Assembly (NCBI GenBank): GCA_903898715.1
Contig: CAIUGL010000089.1
Span: 1-62,373 of the forward strand
DNA: 62,373 nucleotides
DNA from: an uncultured Cytophagaceae bacterium
Lineage (GTDB): Bacteria; Bacteroidota; Bacteroidia; Cytophagales; Spirosomataceae
Direction: 5' to 3'
Shown here: positions 8,220 through 17,385 of the stretch, piece after piece
Layout of the letters: each line of letters begins with the position of its first letter
Position numbering within the stretch: position 1 is the stretch's first letter
Position numbers and translations under genes: made by a program
Notes under the pieces: model-generated
Databases searched by the model: none
Seen by the model: the letters and a program-made list of their open reading frames with translations, nothing else
What the model was told of the DNA's origin: nothing

Positions 8220-11200
8220 TTAAAAATTAAACTTCGCAGTAAATACCCACGAACGTGTACTTGGATTCGTGAAGTATTCAATACCAAATCCATTGTCAAC
8301 ACCGGATTGATTTACTTCAGGGTCAATTCCTTTAACCTTCGTCCAGATAAATAGATTTCTTCCTGAAACGGATAAATCTACCGAGTCGAATTTGGTTGCT
8401 TTTTTAAACTTCGCACCGCCGAAGTTATACCCCATTGAAACCTCACGTAGACGCGTCCAGCTACCATCTGTGATCGAGAATTCGTTAATGGCTGAACCAC
8501 CTAGTCCACCACCAAGTGAATTATACCAGCCTTCATCTAATAAAACATCTCCCCCACCATAATTAAAAATATTACCTCGAATAGTTGTTCCGGCTGGAAA
8601 AACCTTTCCTGCAGAGTTCTTAAGATCTTTTGTCAAGGTAACTTCATTGCCCGTGTCAGCATAGGTTCCGAATGCGTTTAGGACAAAGCGTGAACGTTCT
8701 GCAAAATCACCACCTTGGAATGTCTCAAACAACACATTGAAATTCAATTTCTTGTAAAATCCTTTCAGTCCTAAACCACCTCTCCAATCTGGATTTGGAT
8801 TACCAATAATGCCTTGCTGAGGAGCTAGTCTAGGGAAACCATTGGCATCTAATGCTAAACTACCGTCATCATTTCTAAGTGCTTTACTTGAGAATAAAAT
8901 ACCTAATGGCTGTCCAACGATTGCATTAGAAGTGATGGATTGGTCAGTTAGGGCAACTCGTTGAACCCCAGCCAAGTCTAAAACTTTATTTCTGTTATTG
9001 TTCCAGTTTCCGTACAATTCTAAACCATAATTAGCTTGTGCGATAATCTTGTATCCTAAATCAACCTCCAAACCTCTGTTTTCCATTCTACCGGCATTGG
9101 AATATCTAGATAAAAATCCAGATGAAGGGGATAAGTTAACCGCAAGCAAGATGTCTTTAATTTCATTTTTATAGTACGTTAAACCTAAGCTTAAACGATC
9201 TTTAAAGAAGCGCAAATCTGTACCTAACTCCATTTCCGTTTTGATTTCTGGTCTTAGTACATTATTACCTTGATCATCATTTAGACGGAAACCACCTCCA
9301 AATTCATTTATATCAAGTGCGTCATCATAGGTACCATAGGTGAAATTTTCATAGGTTGTGCCAAACTTATAGGCCGTCGGCTGTACCCCCACTTGTCCAT
9401 AAGACATTCTCACTTTACCAAAAGAAAGCACTTTGTTTGTCATATTAGGCAATTGTGAAAATTGCCAAGCTAAATCCATGGAAGGGTAAAAATATCCCCC
9501 TTTGATTGTTGATGCAGCTTCTTGCGTACCAGAAACGCTAAAGAATACTTGCTTGTAAAGATCAAACGCCAAAATAGAGTACAATCTATTTGATCGAATG
9601 TGGTTTGTACTATTTTCAACCTCAAAAGGAGCAACACTATTAGTGAATGATTGTATCCGACTATTCACCAAAAAGTTTTGCGACCTTACATACAAGTAAT
9701 TTCTAGTTCGATCATTAATATTATAGCCGACCGTAGCATTCAATCCAATTTTTCCCGGAACCAAATCAGGAAAGTCTGCACGGGCGATGGCGTCTAAATT
9801 GATTTCAGAAACAATAAAGTTCTCATTGTCTAATCTTCCATTGTTAAAACTAGTAGAACCAACTGGAGCGAAGTAAACACGCTTGTCTACATAGGTATCG
9901 ATACCACCACGTAAGTCGATGTTAAGCCAACTGACCGGGTTGATGTTCAAGTTGGTATTCGCATTAAAACGATTTACGACCGAAGTGGCCTCTTGCTCGT
10001 TAATGGTCCATAATGGATTGTTGAAAAATGGATTGATATTGTTACCTAAATACCTTCTATAACTCCGATGTCTTCCTTCCGTCGGAACACCTGTACTTGA
10101 AAAATAAGTACCTATGTAAGCCGTTTGATCAAAATCTGCTGGTTGACGAAGAAGGCCTAAATATAGACCCGCCGAATTTGAGTTTTGTTGAATTCGATTA
10201 CTGTTAGTCCGAATGTAGTTTGCTTTAGTCGTTAAGTTAACGTTATTGTTAAAGAAGGTCTGATTATTAAATCGCATGGTAAATCGATCGTAATCACTGT
10301 TTTTGATGATACCCTCTTGTCCCAAATAACCTAAACTAAAAAAGTTTGTTGTTTTTCCACTACCACCCGTAATACTCAGGTTATGCTCTAAGAATGAGCC
10401 CTTTTGAAAAACTTGGTCAAAGTTTTTATCCGCAAAGATATCTTTTGAGTTTTTAGTGATGATTGGATAATACTTTTGACCATCATTACCTAAGAAATAT
10501 TCACCGGTCGTATTAAATACATCTGGGCCACCTGATCTTGAGGATATTTTATCTCCCCATGAATTCGTGGCTGTTGGATTAAACTTGCCACCCGTACCTT
10601 GACCAAACGTGGTCTGAAGGGGATGTTTTCTGTTTATTTCATCCATTGAATAGGTAGCCGAATAACTAACCTTCATTTTTTGATTTAATTTACCTTGCTT
10701 GGTCGTAATCACCAAAACACCATTGGCTGCTCTTGAACCCCACAAAGCAGCTGCCGAAGCACCCTTCAAAATCTGAGTAGATTCGATATCTTCTGGGTTC
10801 AAATCATTCAAACGGGATTGTTGGGAAACTCCCCCAGATCTTGTACTTCCTGAACCATATAAGTTGTCATTGGATAACGGAACACCATCTACAATCACTA
10901 AAGGCTGTGAAGAACCACCAATGGTATTTGCTCCACGAATCTGGATATTTGTTCCTGCTCCCGGGTCTCCATTGGCACGTGCAATTTTAACACCCGATGC
11001 CTTACCTGCAAGACTATTTAAAATATTGGCTTCACCACTTGACCGAATTGCTTCTGCAGAAACACTGGAGGAAGTAGAACCCGTCCGATCTCTCTTGGTC
11101 TTAAATCCTAGCGCGTTGACTACAACTTCTTGTAGATTAACGGCGTCTTCTTGTAAGATTACATTGATAAATGCCTGGGTTCCGATGGCTATAACTTTAG

Positions 11201-11435
11201 GAGTATACCCAACAGAACTAACGTTTAGGTCTTTGGCATTTTCTGGAACCGTAAGGGAAAAATTCCCATTTGAATCAGTAGAAGTACCTACATTAGTTCC
11301 ACGAACTAAGATGGAAACTCCTGGAAGTCCCTCTTGGCTTTTGTCATCTTTTACTTGGCCTTTAATTGTTTTTTGGGCGAATCCCGCGAATGTACTAAAC
11401 AATAAAAGAAGTAAAATTGGTAGTTTTAAATTCAT
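8220..11435 (-). CDS. SusC/RagA-family TonB-linked outer-membrane transporter
   Basis: A TonB-dependent importer working with the adjacent SusD lipoprotein. ATG 11435 is chosen because it opens a signal peptide (MNLKLPILLLLLFSTFAGFA); the upstream start at 11486 only adds a non-signal tail. After the signal come a carboxypeptidase-regulatory-like domain (TIKGQVKDDKSQEGLPGVSI, about residues 22-105), a plug domain starting near residue 110 with the SusC-type signature (TQILKGASAAALWGSRAANG), and a 22-strand barrel ending in an aromatic residue (VFTAKFNF). No N-terminal STN signalling domain is present, so it is not expected to talk to an anti-sigma factor. About 1070 residues is typical. A candidate promoter and repeats lie upstream. 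Confidence 0.95.
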   Translation of the reverse strand: MNLKLPILLLLLFSTFAGFAQKTIKGQVKDDKSQEGLPGVSILVRGTNVGTSTDSNGNFSLTVPENAKDLNVSSVGYTPKVIAIGTQAFINVILQEDAVNLQEVVVNALGFKTKRDRTGSTSSSVSAEAIRSSGEANILNSLAGKASGVKIARANGDPGAGTNIQIRGANTIGGSSQPLVIVDGVPLSNDNLYGSGSTRSGGVSQQSRLNDLNPEDIESTQILKGASAAALWGSRAANGVLVITTKQGKLNQKMKVSYSATYSMDEINRKHPLQTTFGQGTGGKFNPTATNSWGDKISSRSGGPDVFNTTGEYFLGNDGQKYYPIITKNSKDIFADKNFDQVFQKGSFLEHNLSITGGSGKTTNFFSLGYLGQEGIIKNSDYDRFTMRFNNQTFFNNNVNLTTKANYIRTNSNRIQQNSNSAGLYLGLLRQPADFDQTAYIGTYFSSTGVPTEGRHRSYRRYLGNNINPFFNNPLWTINEQEATSVVNRFNANTNLNINPVSWLNIDLRGGIDTYVDKRVYFAPVGSTSFNNGRLDNENFIVSEINLDAIARADFPDLVPGKIGLNATVGYNINDRTRNYLYVRSQNFLVNSRIQSFTNSVAPFEVENSTNHIRSNRLYSILAFDLYKQVFFSVSGTQEAASTIKGGYFYPSMDLAWQFSQLPNMTNKVLSFGKVRMSYGQVGVQPTAYKFGTTYENFTYGTYDDALDINEFGGGFRLNDDQGNNVLRPEIKTEMELGTDLRFFKDRLSLGLTYYKNEIKDILLAVNLSPSSGFLSRYSNAGRMENRGLEVDLGYKIIAQANYGLELYGNWNNNRNKVLDLAGVQRVALTDQSITSNAIVGQPLGILFSSKALRNDDGSLALDANGFPRLAPQQGIIGNPNPDWRGGLGLKGFYKKLNFNVLFETFQGGDFAERSRFVLNAFGTYADTGNEVTLTKDLKNSAGKVFPAGTTIRGNIFNYGGGDVLLDEGWYNSLGGGLGGSAINEFSITDGSWTRLREVSMGYNFGGAKFKKATKFDSVDLSVSGRNLFIWTKVKGIDPEVNQSGVDNGFGIEYFTNPSTRSWVFTAKFNF

Positions 11436-11458
11436 GCGTGTTTTAGGGTTTGATTTAA

Positions 11459-11486
11459 GTAAATTAAAAACTTTTATAAAAGTCAA
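11459..11486 (-). promoter_or_regulatory. Candidate SusC promoter with a palindromic spacer
   Basis: On the minus strand a TTG (11484-11486) is followed, 17 bases on, by TAATTTAC (11459-11466). This is close to the Bacteroidota consensus TTG-N17-19-TAnnTTTG, with the last two bases mismatched. The spacer contains a perfect 14-bp palindrome, ACTTTTATAAAAGT (11470-11483). The likely transcript start is about 20 bases upstream of ATG 11435. Called by eye. Confidence 0.45.
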
Positions 11487-11499
11487 ACATAAAACTTAT

Positions 11500-11532
11500 A
11501 TTGCTTTATTAAAACTATTTATTGCTTTATTA
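11500..11532. repeat. Two 12-bp direct repeats upstream of the SusC promoter
   Basis: ATTGCTTTATTA occurs at 11500-11511 and again at 11521-11532. The start-to-start distance is 21 bases, two helical turns. The copies lie directly upstream of the candidate -33 element, where an activator would bind on one DNA face. No regulator is encoded nearby. Confidence 0.6.
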
Positions 11533-11672
11533 TCATTTTCAATTGTATAATTATTTATTAGAATGAGATGAATTTAGACTTATTTTGGTTGAAAAATCCA
11601 TTAAATAAGTGTTTTTGAAACTATAAAAAATTGCCAGCTGAAACTTTACTTCATCCTAGACGCTAACTCAAA

Positions 11673-12953
11673 ATGAATAAACTATTTACTGCTCTCCTAT
11701 TTTTCTTAACTTTTTCAGGATTTTCACAGAATACCAAACCCAAATTTGAGGGACAATCAGCCTCTAGTACTGGAAAAGTAGACACACGTAACCATGCGAT
11801 TATTCCACAGTGGCGTGGCCAACAAACCTTAGGGAACATTTCATTTGATAATGATTTTGCCGGAGCGAGACTCAACGGAATCACGCAAGATAATGATACG
11901 CTGTATACGGCAATCATTGCCGCCGAAAATTACCCTATCAATCCGAGTCCCTGGTACGCGTTTAAAGTAACAAGTAAGAACCCTAAGACTATTTGGATTC
12001 ACCTAACCTATTTAAATGCCAAACATCGCTATTTCCCAAAGATCAGTCGGGATGGTAAAACGTGGCAAGTAGTTGATTCAACCGATTGTATCTTAGTCAA
12101 AGATCCACAAGCAAAAAACCAAAATTTCCAAGACAATGCGCTGTCGGAATCTGCCTATGTGCGCGTTCGGGTAGATAGCAAAACCACTTGGGTAGCTGCG
12201 CAAGAACTGATGACTTCGTCTGTTGTCAATGATTGGTCGAAAGGTATACTGAAAAACAAATTTGTATCCAGTGAAATCATTGGCCAATCACCTCAAAATA
12301 GACCATTTCAATGCTTACGTATTGGTGAAGATCAGTCGGACTCAAAGATTATGATTGTGATCGGGCGTTTGCATCCGCCTGAGGTTACGGGTCAATTTGC
12401 TTTGCAGGCATTAGTAGAGTCACTTTGTGTGGATTCTGAAACTGCGAAAAAATTTAGAAAAGAATATACAGTATATGTGGTCCCTATGATGAACCCGGAT
12501 GGAGTAGATAATGGACATTGGCGACATAACACCGGGGGAATTGACCTCAATCGGGATTGGGAGGACTTTAATCAACCCGAGACTCAAATTGTGCGTGATT
12601 TTCTACGCAAAAAACTCACTGGAACGCAGCGTAAACTCTATTTTGGGATTGACTTTCATTCCACTTGGGATGATATATTTTATACGAATATAACGGAAAA
12701 GCCCACCCATATGGACGGACTAATTAGCCGTTGGTTCGAGTCGCTAGAAAAAGCAATTCCAGATTATAAAGTAAATGCCAGAGGAAGTAAACCTACCTCT
12801 GGGGTAATTTCTAAAGCATATTTTAATCGGGAGTTTAACGCTGAAGCATTGGTATATGAAGTTGGCGATAACACTTCACGGGAATTTACATCCTTAAAAT
12901 CGAAGACGGCAGCCGAAAGTTTGATGCGACTTTCTTTGGAGTATTTGAAGTAA
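11673..12953 (+). CDS. Exported M14-family zinc carboxypeptidase
   Basis: A secreted metallo-carboxypeptidase. A signal peptide (MNKLFTALLFFLTFSGFS) precedes a beta-sandwich-like N-terminal region of about 200 residues (WYAFKVTSKNPKTIWIHL). The catalytic domain starts with the zinc pair H-x-x-E in GRLHPPEVTGQ, continues with MMNPDGVDNGHWR and the substrate-binding Asn-Arg in GIDLNRDW, and has the third zinc ligand in GIDFHSTWDD. The general-base Glu is in ALVYEVGDN near the C-terminus. This order is that of cytosolic-carboxypeptidase-like or bacterial M14 proteins with an N-terminal sandwich domain. The gene is divergent from SusC and has a terminator 60 bases after its stop. Confidence 0.85.
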   Translation: MNKLFTALLFFLTFSGFSQNTKPKFEGQSASSTGKVDTRNHAIIPQWRGQQTLGNISFDNDFAGARLNGITQDNDTLYTAIIAAENYPINPSPWYAFKVTSKNPKTIWIHLTYLNAKHRYFPKISRDGKTWQVVDSTDCILVKDPQAKNQNFQDNALSESAYVRVRVDSKTTWVAAQELMTSSVVNDWSKGILKNKFVSSEIIGQSPQNRPFQCLRIGEDQSDSKIMIVIGRLHPPEVTGQFALQALVESLCVDSETAKKFRKEYTVYVVPMMNPDGVDNGHWRHNTGGIDLNRDWEDFNQPETQIVRDFLRKKLTGTQRKLYFGIDFHSTWDDIFYTNITEKPTHMDGLISRWFESLEKAIPDYKVNARGSKPTSGVISKAYFNREFNAEALVYEVGDNTSREFTSLKSKTAAESLMRLSLEYLK

Positions 12954-13010
12954 AAAATGATTATTTTAACTATTTCAGCCTGAAAAACCCCTTACCAATT
13001 GATTATAAAA

Positions 13011-13040
13011 AAATCCACCCTTAGGGAGTGGATTTTTTTT
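13011..13040. terminator. Bidirectional terminator between convergent genes
   Basis: An 8-bp stem (13011-13018 with 13028-13035) is flanked by an A-run on the left and eight T on the right. It separates the M14 gene (plus) from the lipoprotein gene (minus) and can stop transcription from both sides. Confidence 0.75.
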
Positions 13041-13063
13041 AAAAGTGTCTTCAAAAATCGTAC

Positions 13064-13657
13064 TTACTTGAGCACTTCTATAATTTTCTGATATGAACCA
13101 ACGACGGGAATCATCGCTCCATTTTTATTTTTATAGTTACCTGAAAATTTTCCGCTAATTAAATATTGGTAAGAGGAAGTGGAATTCTGCACTTGTTTAA
13201 TAGAAGTAACTTGGTGCATAGGGTTTATTAAAGAGGTATTTGAAGGTGATAATGAATTATCATCAACTGATAAAGTAAATGTAAAATTACAATTGGATAT
13301 CCCTGAAGCTGATAACTGATAACTTCCAGGTACGGCCTTTGATAAGTCTACAAAGTTTCTGTAATGAAGAAGATCTGAACTAATTTCAAATCTACTGTCC
13401 AGATTTTTATCAATAACATTTAATAAAAAACCCTTTTTATTATCGCACAAATTTTGATTATCAAAACCAGATAATCCAACAAATTGAGAAGGAAAATCAA
13501 GGCGAAATTTTTTGTTACTCAATGTAATCTCGAGAAACTCCTTAGCTGAACTTGATGTGTTAATGGGAGATATACTATCTTCAGTCTTACATCCAAACAA
13601 ACTTACTGACAAGAAAATGCTGAGGATTGTACTTAAAATTTTATTTGACAATTTCAT
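13064..13657 (-). CDS. Lipoprotein of unknown function
   Basis: A 197-residue protein with a lipoprotein signal (SIFLSVSLFGC, lipobox LFGC, Cys near 23), then a short Ser/Thr-rich linker (SISPINTSSSAKE) and a beta-rich domain (FLEITLSNKKFRLDFP, GFLLNVIDKNLDSRF, YLISGKFSGNYKN). It resembles the small beta-sandwich lipoproteins common in Bacteroidota, but no family was recognised. It sits 103 bases downstream of the LPP20/FlgT-like gene on the same strand, so it may be the last member of the envelope operon or a separate unit. No catalytic motif is visible. Confidence 0.7.
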   Translation of the reverse strand: MKLSNKILSTILSIFLSVSLFGCKTEDSISPINTSSSAKEFLEITLSNKKFRLDFPSQFVGLSGFDNQNLCDNKKGFLLNVIDKNLDSRFEISSDLLHYRNFVDLSKAVPGSYQLSASGISNCNFTFTLSVDDNSLSPSNTSLINPMHQVTSIKQVQNSTSSYQYLISGKFSGNYKNKNGAMIPVVGSYQKIIEVLK

Positions 13658-13760
13658 AACCTACTATTGATAACAAATTGACAGTAAACTCATTTCGCTG
13701 AATTATATGAACCATTAACCTATAAAAAAAAGCCAGCTAGATATGTAAGCACAATGGAAC

Positions 13761-14978
13761 TCAATCTAATTTAACCTTATAACTTTTCAATTGCTTCAAT
13801 TCTTCAATTGTAAGCCAATCGTAATAGCTAAATTTAAAAACAGGTTTGCTTACATCTAGACAAGTCGTATTCACTATAAACAACGGCACTTCAATTGTTT
13901 CTTTTTTGTTGTCACTAATAAACAATCCTTGAAAAGCCAACTCTTCAGAAATGAGTGGACAAGGCTGTAATTTATTTACATTATCTGTAATGAATTTGGC
14001 AAGTTGCTGACCATTACCAGGCATAACAGCAAATGACTTTTGACCTATTGAAACATCAAAATTACTTCTAGACCATAATCGATATGGCACATAGGTTGAC
14101 CCATTGGTAATGTAAAGCGCATTCAAATTATCTCCTTCAATTTTTCGTGGCGCAATTTCCTTTAACGTATTTCTTTGAATTACATGTTGATTCAAAAAAT
14201 CTGATATCTCTTTAAAAAAGTAAATCAAATTTGTTTGAGAGTCTTTACTCCTTAGGTAATAATAACCACTGGCTGATTTAGTCGAAATGACAATAGGATA
14301 GTAATCTAGATTAAGTTTTTTATAATCGCCCAATTCACTTTTATCGATTGATAAACCTTTCAATAGATCCTGTAAAGTTTGTAAAATCAAATCTAAATTA
14401 TTGTTAACTATAAAATCTGCTGATATTTTTATTCCATATTTGTCCGAATCAGGATCCTTAATTGGGTCTGAAACAGCCAGTTTATAGTCAAATATATTAG
14501 GAACCTCAGCTTTAATTTTCTTAAAAAAAGTAGTCAGTATTTTTACCTCATTTTCTTGATTCTTCAATTTAACAGTGAAATTATCTGCAAATGAAGCGCC
14601 ATTTAAGCTGACATTTAATCCGATCGTTTTACAAAAAGAAACAAGCTTTGTCTTGCTTGCATATAATTTAATCGTCACTACTACACCATCATTAGACTTT
14701 CTACTTGATAAAATATCAACTTTTTCAATATTCCCATTCGTTATGGTCAAAATCTTGTTATAGGCAATACTATCGTTCATTACGACAGTTTCTGAAGAAA
14801 TATATGAATTAAAGATTTGTTCAAGAGCGGAGATCTTAGCATGATATATGGCCTCCCCTTCATCTTTTCCGACTCCAAAGGCTACAACATTAACACTAGA
14901 CTCATTTTCCTGACCATAAATCTTACTTGGAAAGAAAAACAGAAAAATTAGGCCAATAAAAAATAACTTATTTCGCAT
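13761..14978 (-). CDS. Exported LPP20/FlgT-N-like protein, envelope operon
   Basis: A 405-residue protein with a signal peptide (MRNKLFFIGLIFLFFFPSKIYG). The next 110 residues carry the pattern of the LPP20/FlgT N-terminal fold: GVGKDEGEAIYHAKISALEQ, then IFNSYISSETVV, TITNGNIEKVDILS and VVVTIKLYASK. It matches from memory a widespread Bacteroidota hypothetical family whose members start with an ALRxAIEQAFGTxIS-like segment. The remaining 270 residues are mixed alpha/beta and unrecognised. It is the last gene of a five-gene run, only 2 bases after the preceding stop, so cotranscription is almost certain. Probably periplasmic or outer-membrane associated. Function unknown. Confidence 0.72.
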   Translation of the reverse strand: MRNKLFFIGLIFLFFFPSKIYGQENESSVNVVAFGVGKDEGEAIYHAKISALEQIFNSYISSETVVMNDSIAYNKILTITNGNIEKVDILSSRKSNDGVVVTIKLYASKTKLVSFCKTIGLNVSLNGASFADNFTVKLKNQENEVKILTTFFKKIKAEVPNIFDYKLAVSDPIKDPDSDKYGIKISADFIVNNNLDLILQTLQDLLKGLSIDKSELGDYKKLNLDYYPIVISTKSASGYYYLRSKDSQTNLIYFFKEISDFLNQHVIQRNTLKEIAPRKIEGDNLNALYITNGSTYVPYRLWSRSNFDVSIGQKSFAVMPGNGQQLAKFITDNVNKLQPCPLISEELAFQGLFISDNKKETIEVPLFIVNTTCLDVSKPVFKFSYYDWLTIEELKQLKSYKVKLD

Positions 14979-14980
14979 CG

Positions 14981-15439
14981 CTACAATTTATTCCTCAGAT
15001 AGATAAATACTTTTTTCGATGCATCCACATCAAAACTTGATAGCAATTCTAAGCCCGCAACAACGCCAGAAGCTTGCTCTTTAAATACCTCCATTATCTT
15101 TGCTTGATACGCTTTCAGACTATCGACTTGAGAAACATTTTCCTGTGTCGTCATGACAAAATCAGAGCTTGTGAGAGACCCATTAAGAAATTTATTTAAA
15201 TGATTTTTAGCTTTAATATTCGCAATCTGCGACATAGAAGATGCATTATTAGATTTAATGGGCATCTCAACACAAACAATAATCACTCCATTATCAATAA
15301 CCTTGACACCCTCAAATGGTTGACTCAAATACATTCGTTTCACGAAAAGCATTAAATCACCTTTTTCTGAATTAAAGTCTTGGGCCTTTAGAGAAAATCC
15401 AAGAAAAAGATATAGACAAAAAATTAAAAGGTATCTCAT
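14981..15439 (-). CDS. Small exported protein of unknown function, envelope operon
   Basis: ATG 15439 is chosen (about 152 residues). It opens a signal peptide (MRYLLIFCLYLFLGFSLKAQ) 4 bases after the upstream stop, whereas the longer frame would need a TTG start inside the preceding gene. The mature part has SEKGDLMLFVKRMYLSQPFE, a beta strand pair (VKVIDNGVIIVCVEMP) and a helical stretch (MSQIANIKAKNHLNKFL), a layout reminiscent of the short LPP20-like domains in the next gene. No catalytic residues stand out. It is probably a structural or assembly partner of the other operon products (inference). Confidence 0.65.
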   Translation of the reverse strand: MRYLLIFCLYLFLGFSLKAQDFNSEKGDLMLFVKRMYLSQPFEGVKVIDNGVIIVCVEMPIKSNNASSMSQIANIKAKNHLNKFLNGSLTSSDFVMTTQENVSQVDSLKAYQAKIMEVFKEQASGVVAGLELLSSFDVDASKKVFIYLRNKL

Positions 15440-15443
15440 TGTA

Positions 15444-16430
15444 CTACCAATAAATAATGTTCTGATAAAAATCAAAAACCGTTGTGTTATTGTAGATTAA
15501 GGTTTTGGGTAGAGAATTATAGTAAGCAAGAATTGCTTCTTTCTCGGATTCCAATTTTAACTTTTCTAGATTTATAGTGTCCTCATATTTCTTAAGGTAC
15601 ATCGCCCAATTTCTCATTTCATTCTCATCAAGTCGTTTAGAAATTTGCTCAACTAAATTCTCGATTTTAGCAAAGCTAGAAGAATTAGGATGAATGAGCT
15701 TCAGACTATTTAGCGCTTGGATAGCCCCGGCTTTGTTTTTAGAGTTATTCCAAGCTAATGTAGCCGCATTGAGGTTAACTTTTCCCTCCAAATCTATCTT
15801 TGTCTGAAAAATTTCATTTTTAATGACCAATGACTTTTTAAAACAATCAGTACACGCCATTGGAATCTGGCTCAATTTATAAAATGCAGCATTTGTATTT
15901 CCGGCATGCGAATCACTTCGAGCGGAGCTCAAAATTAAGTCACAATTCCTGTTAAAGTAATCAACAATATTACCCTTAGATTTAAGGAGAAAATCGACAA
16001 CAGATTTATCTGAAGTTTCTAGTTGACTTATAGCAGAGGTTATTGCCAAATTCTCATTTTCTCCTAAACCAGTGAGTCTGACAGTCTTTTGACTAAACAA
16101 TAAATTCTCGTCAGCCTTTCCGATATACAGTACTAGATTTAGGTCAATCAAAACCTTTGCAGGTGGACCAGCTACGATCTTCTTTGACAAAATATTTACC
16201 TTTGCTGCGAGAACAAATTGGGGATCAAGACTCCCATTGCCAATGCCATTATTTAATATGATGGAATTAGTTTTTTCTAATAAAGTACTATAAGAGTTGT
16301 CAGAGAGTTTCTTCCCGGGATCAATAATAAATGAAGATAATACGATGTCTTTATTCCCTTCAAATTGTGCGAAGGCACTAAAATGAAAACATAAAGAAAT
16401 AAATAAAAAGACAACTCTAATTTTTCGCAT
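15444..16430 (-). CDS. Exported conserved hypothetical protein with a helical C-terminus, envelope operon
   Basis: ATG 16430 gives a normal signal peptide (MRKIRVVFLFISLCFHFSAFA); earlier codons overlap the preceding gene. The N-terminal half, with FVLAAKVNILSKKIVAGPPA, KVLIDLNLVLYIGKADEN and LFSQKTVRLTGLGENENLA, resembles a common Bacteroidota hypothetical family containing a PKVNxLTKDxTxTxP pattern, recalled rather than searched. That half looks like an anticodon-binding or CsgG-like alpha/beta fold (inference). The C-terminal 130 residues are helical and charged (NEMRNWAMYLKKYEDTINLE), perhaps a coiled coil. Spacing is 10 bases from the upstream gene and 4 to the downstream gene. Function unknown. 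Confidence 0.68.
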   Translation of the reverse strand: MRKIRVVFLFISLCFHFSAFAQFEGNKDIVLSSFIIDPGKKLSDNSYSTLLEKTNSIILNNGIGNGSLDPQFVLAAKVNILSKKIVAGPPAKVLIDLNLVLYIGKADENLLFSQKTVRLTGLGENENLAITSAISQLETSDKSVVDFLLKSKGNIVDYFNRNCDLILSSARSDSHAGNTNAAFYKLSQIPMACTDCFKKSLVIKNEIFQTKIDLEGKVNLNAATLAWNNSKNKAGAIQALNSLKLIHPNSSSFAKIENLVEQISKRLDENEMRNWAMYLKKYEDTINLEKLKLESEKEAILAYYNSLPKTLIYNNTTVFDFYQNIIYW

Positions 16431-16440
16431 AAAGTCTAAA

Positions 16441-17385
16441 TTATTTTTCACCAAAAATCAAAACTGATTCCCCTAATCCACGTTGTAAAACTTTGATGTC
16501 AATATTAAATGGAGCTTGTTTGAAATACTTCTGTATAGCTTTTGAAAAAGTATATGAATCCGTACCCATATTGTTTTGATCAAGCATTGGTATTCTAACT
16601 TGCTTAAACTTCAAAGAATTCTCAGAAACGGAACTCAAACTAAATTTAGAATTCAAGGTATTCTTTTGCATCCATTGATTAATGTGAAAGTTTAATTCCT
16701 CTCCTTCATATTCAGATTCAAAATTCTTGTTCCAACTATTCCAAACCTTCATTTCTAATTGAATTTCCCTTCCATTTTTAAATGAATCATTAAAAAATCC
16801 TTGAAGCTGATTGGTAAACTGACCAACGTTATTATTGATCAATTTAAAAATACTTTCAGGTATAAATTCATTCTGCCCAATAGGACCATTAGAAGTAACT
16901 GAAGCAATTCTTTTGTTTGTATATGCATCAAAAGCTTCAAGTATAAGCGAAATTTGATTTGCGTTAGGGGCTTTATTGACTTTCCACCAGACCTGAATTA
17001 AAATATCAGGCCTTAAGGTATTCTTTAACTTCTCCAACGGATTAACCCTAATTTCAGAACCAGACTTATTACTTCGAGTTAAAGCATCCTCTGCTTCTTT
17101 GGTATTTATTGATTTAATCTCTTGTGCTGCATCCGTCAATTCAAACCCTTGAGTGATCATATATTCGCCAATGCGATTAACAACTTGATTAAGCTCAGTA
17201 TCTTCTTCAAAGGCCTGCTTGTAATTAGGGATTTTGATTTTCACCCCGTCATTATCAAATTCTTGGGAAAAGAACCTTTGAAAACACCAATTATCACTTG
17301 GCAATAAAATAACGATAGGCTTTTTTACTTGTGCTACTAAATTAAAAGAGCAGAGTAATATGAAGAGAGTAATTTTTTTCATCAA
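16441..17385 (-). CDS. DUF6175-like exported protein, envelope operon
   Basis: A 314-residue protein with a signal peptide (MMKKITLFILLCSFNLVAQ), then KKPIVILLPSDNWCFQRFF, a start pattern I associate with DUF6175 of Bacteroidota. The N-terminal domain, with QVVNRIGEYMITQGFELTDA and RPDILIQVWWKVNK, looks like the nucleotide-free alpha/beta fold seen in CsgG/LpoB-type periplasmic proteins. IYTFSKAIQK-like and QRGLGESVLIFGEK segments close the protein. Start and upstream stop overlap as ATGA, indicating translational coupling with the 155-residue protein. The function of DUF6175 is not known; an assembly or scaffold role at the outer membrane is inference. Confidence 0.68.
   Translation of the reverse strand: MMKKITLFILLCSFNLVAQVKKPIVILLPSDNWCFQRFFSQEFDNDGVKIKIPNYKQAFEEDTELNQVVNRIGEYMITQGFELTDAAQEIKSINTKEAEDALTRSNKSGSEIRVNPLEKLKNTLRPDILIQVWWKVNKAPNANQISLILEAFDAYTNKRIASVTSNGPIGQNEFIPESIFKLINNNVGQFTNQLQGFFNDSFKNGREIQLEMKVWNSWNKNFESEYEGEELNFHINQWMQKNTLNSKFSLSSVSENSLKFKQVRIPMLDQNNMGTDSYTFSKAIQKYFKQAPFNIDIKVLQRGLGESVLIFGEK

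Noticed and set aside
10864-11550. Long plus-strand open frame (228 codons) opposite the SusC N-terminal region
   Set aside because: It is fully antisense to a confidently identified SusC gene, has no signal, motif or plausible composition, and its protein is a mirror of the plug-domain codons.
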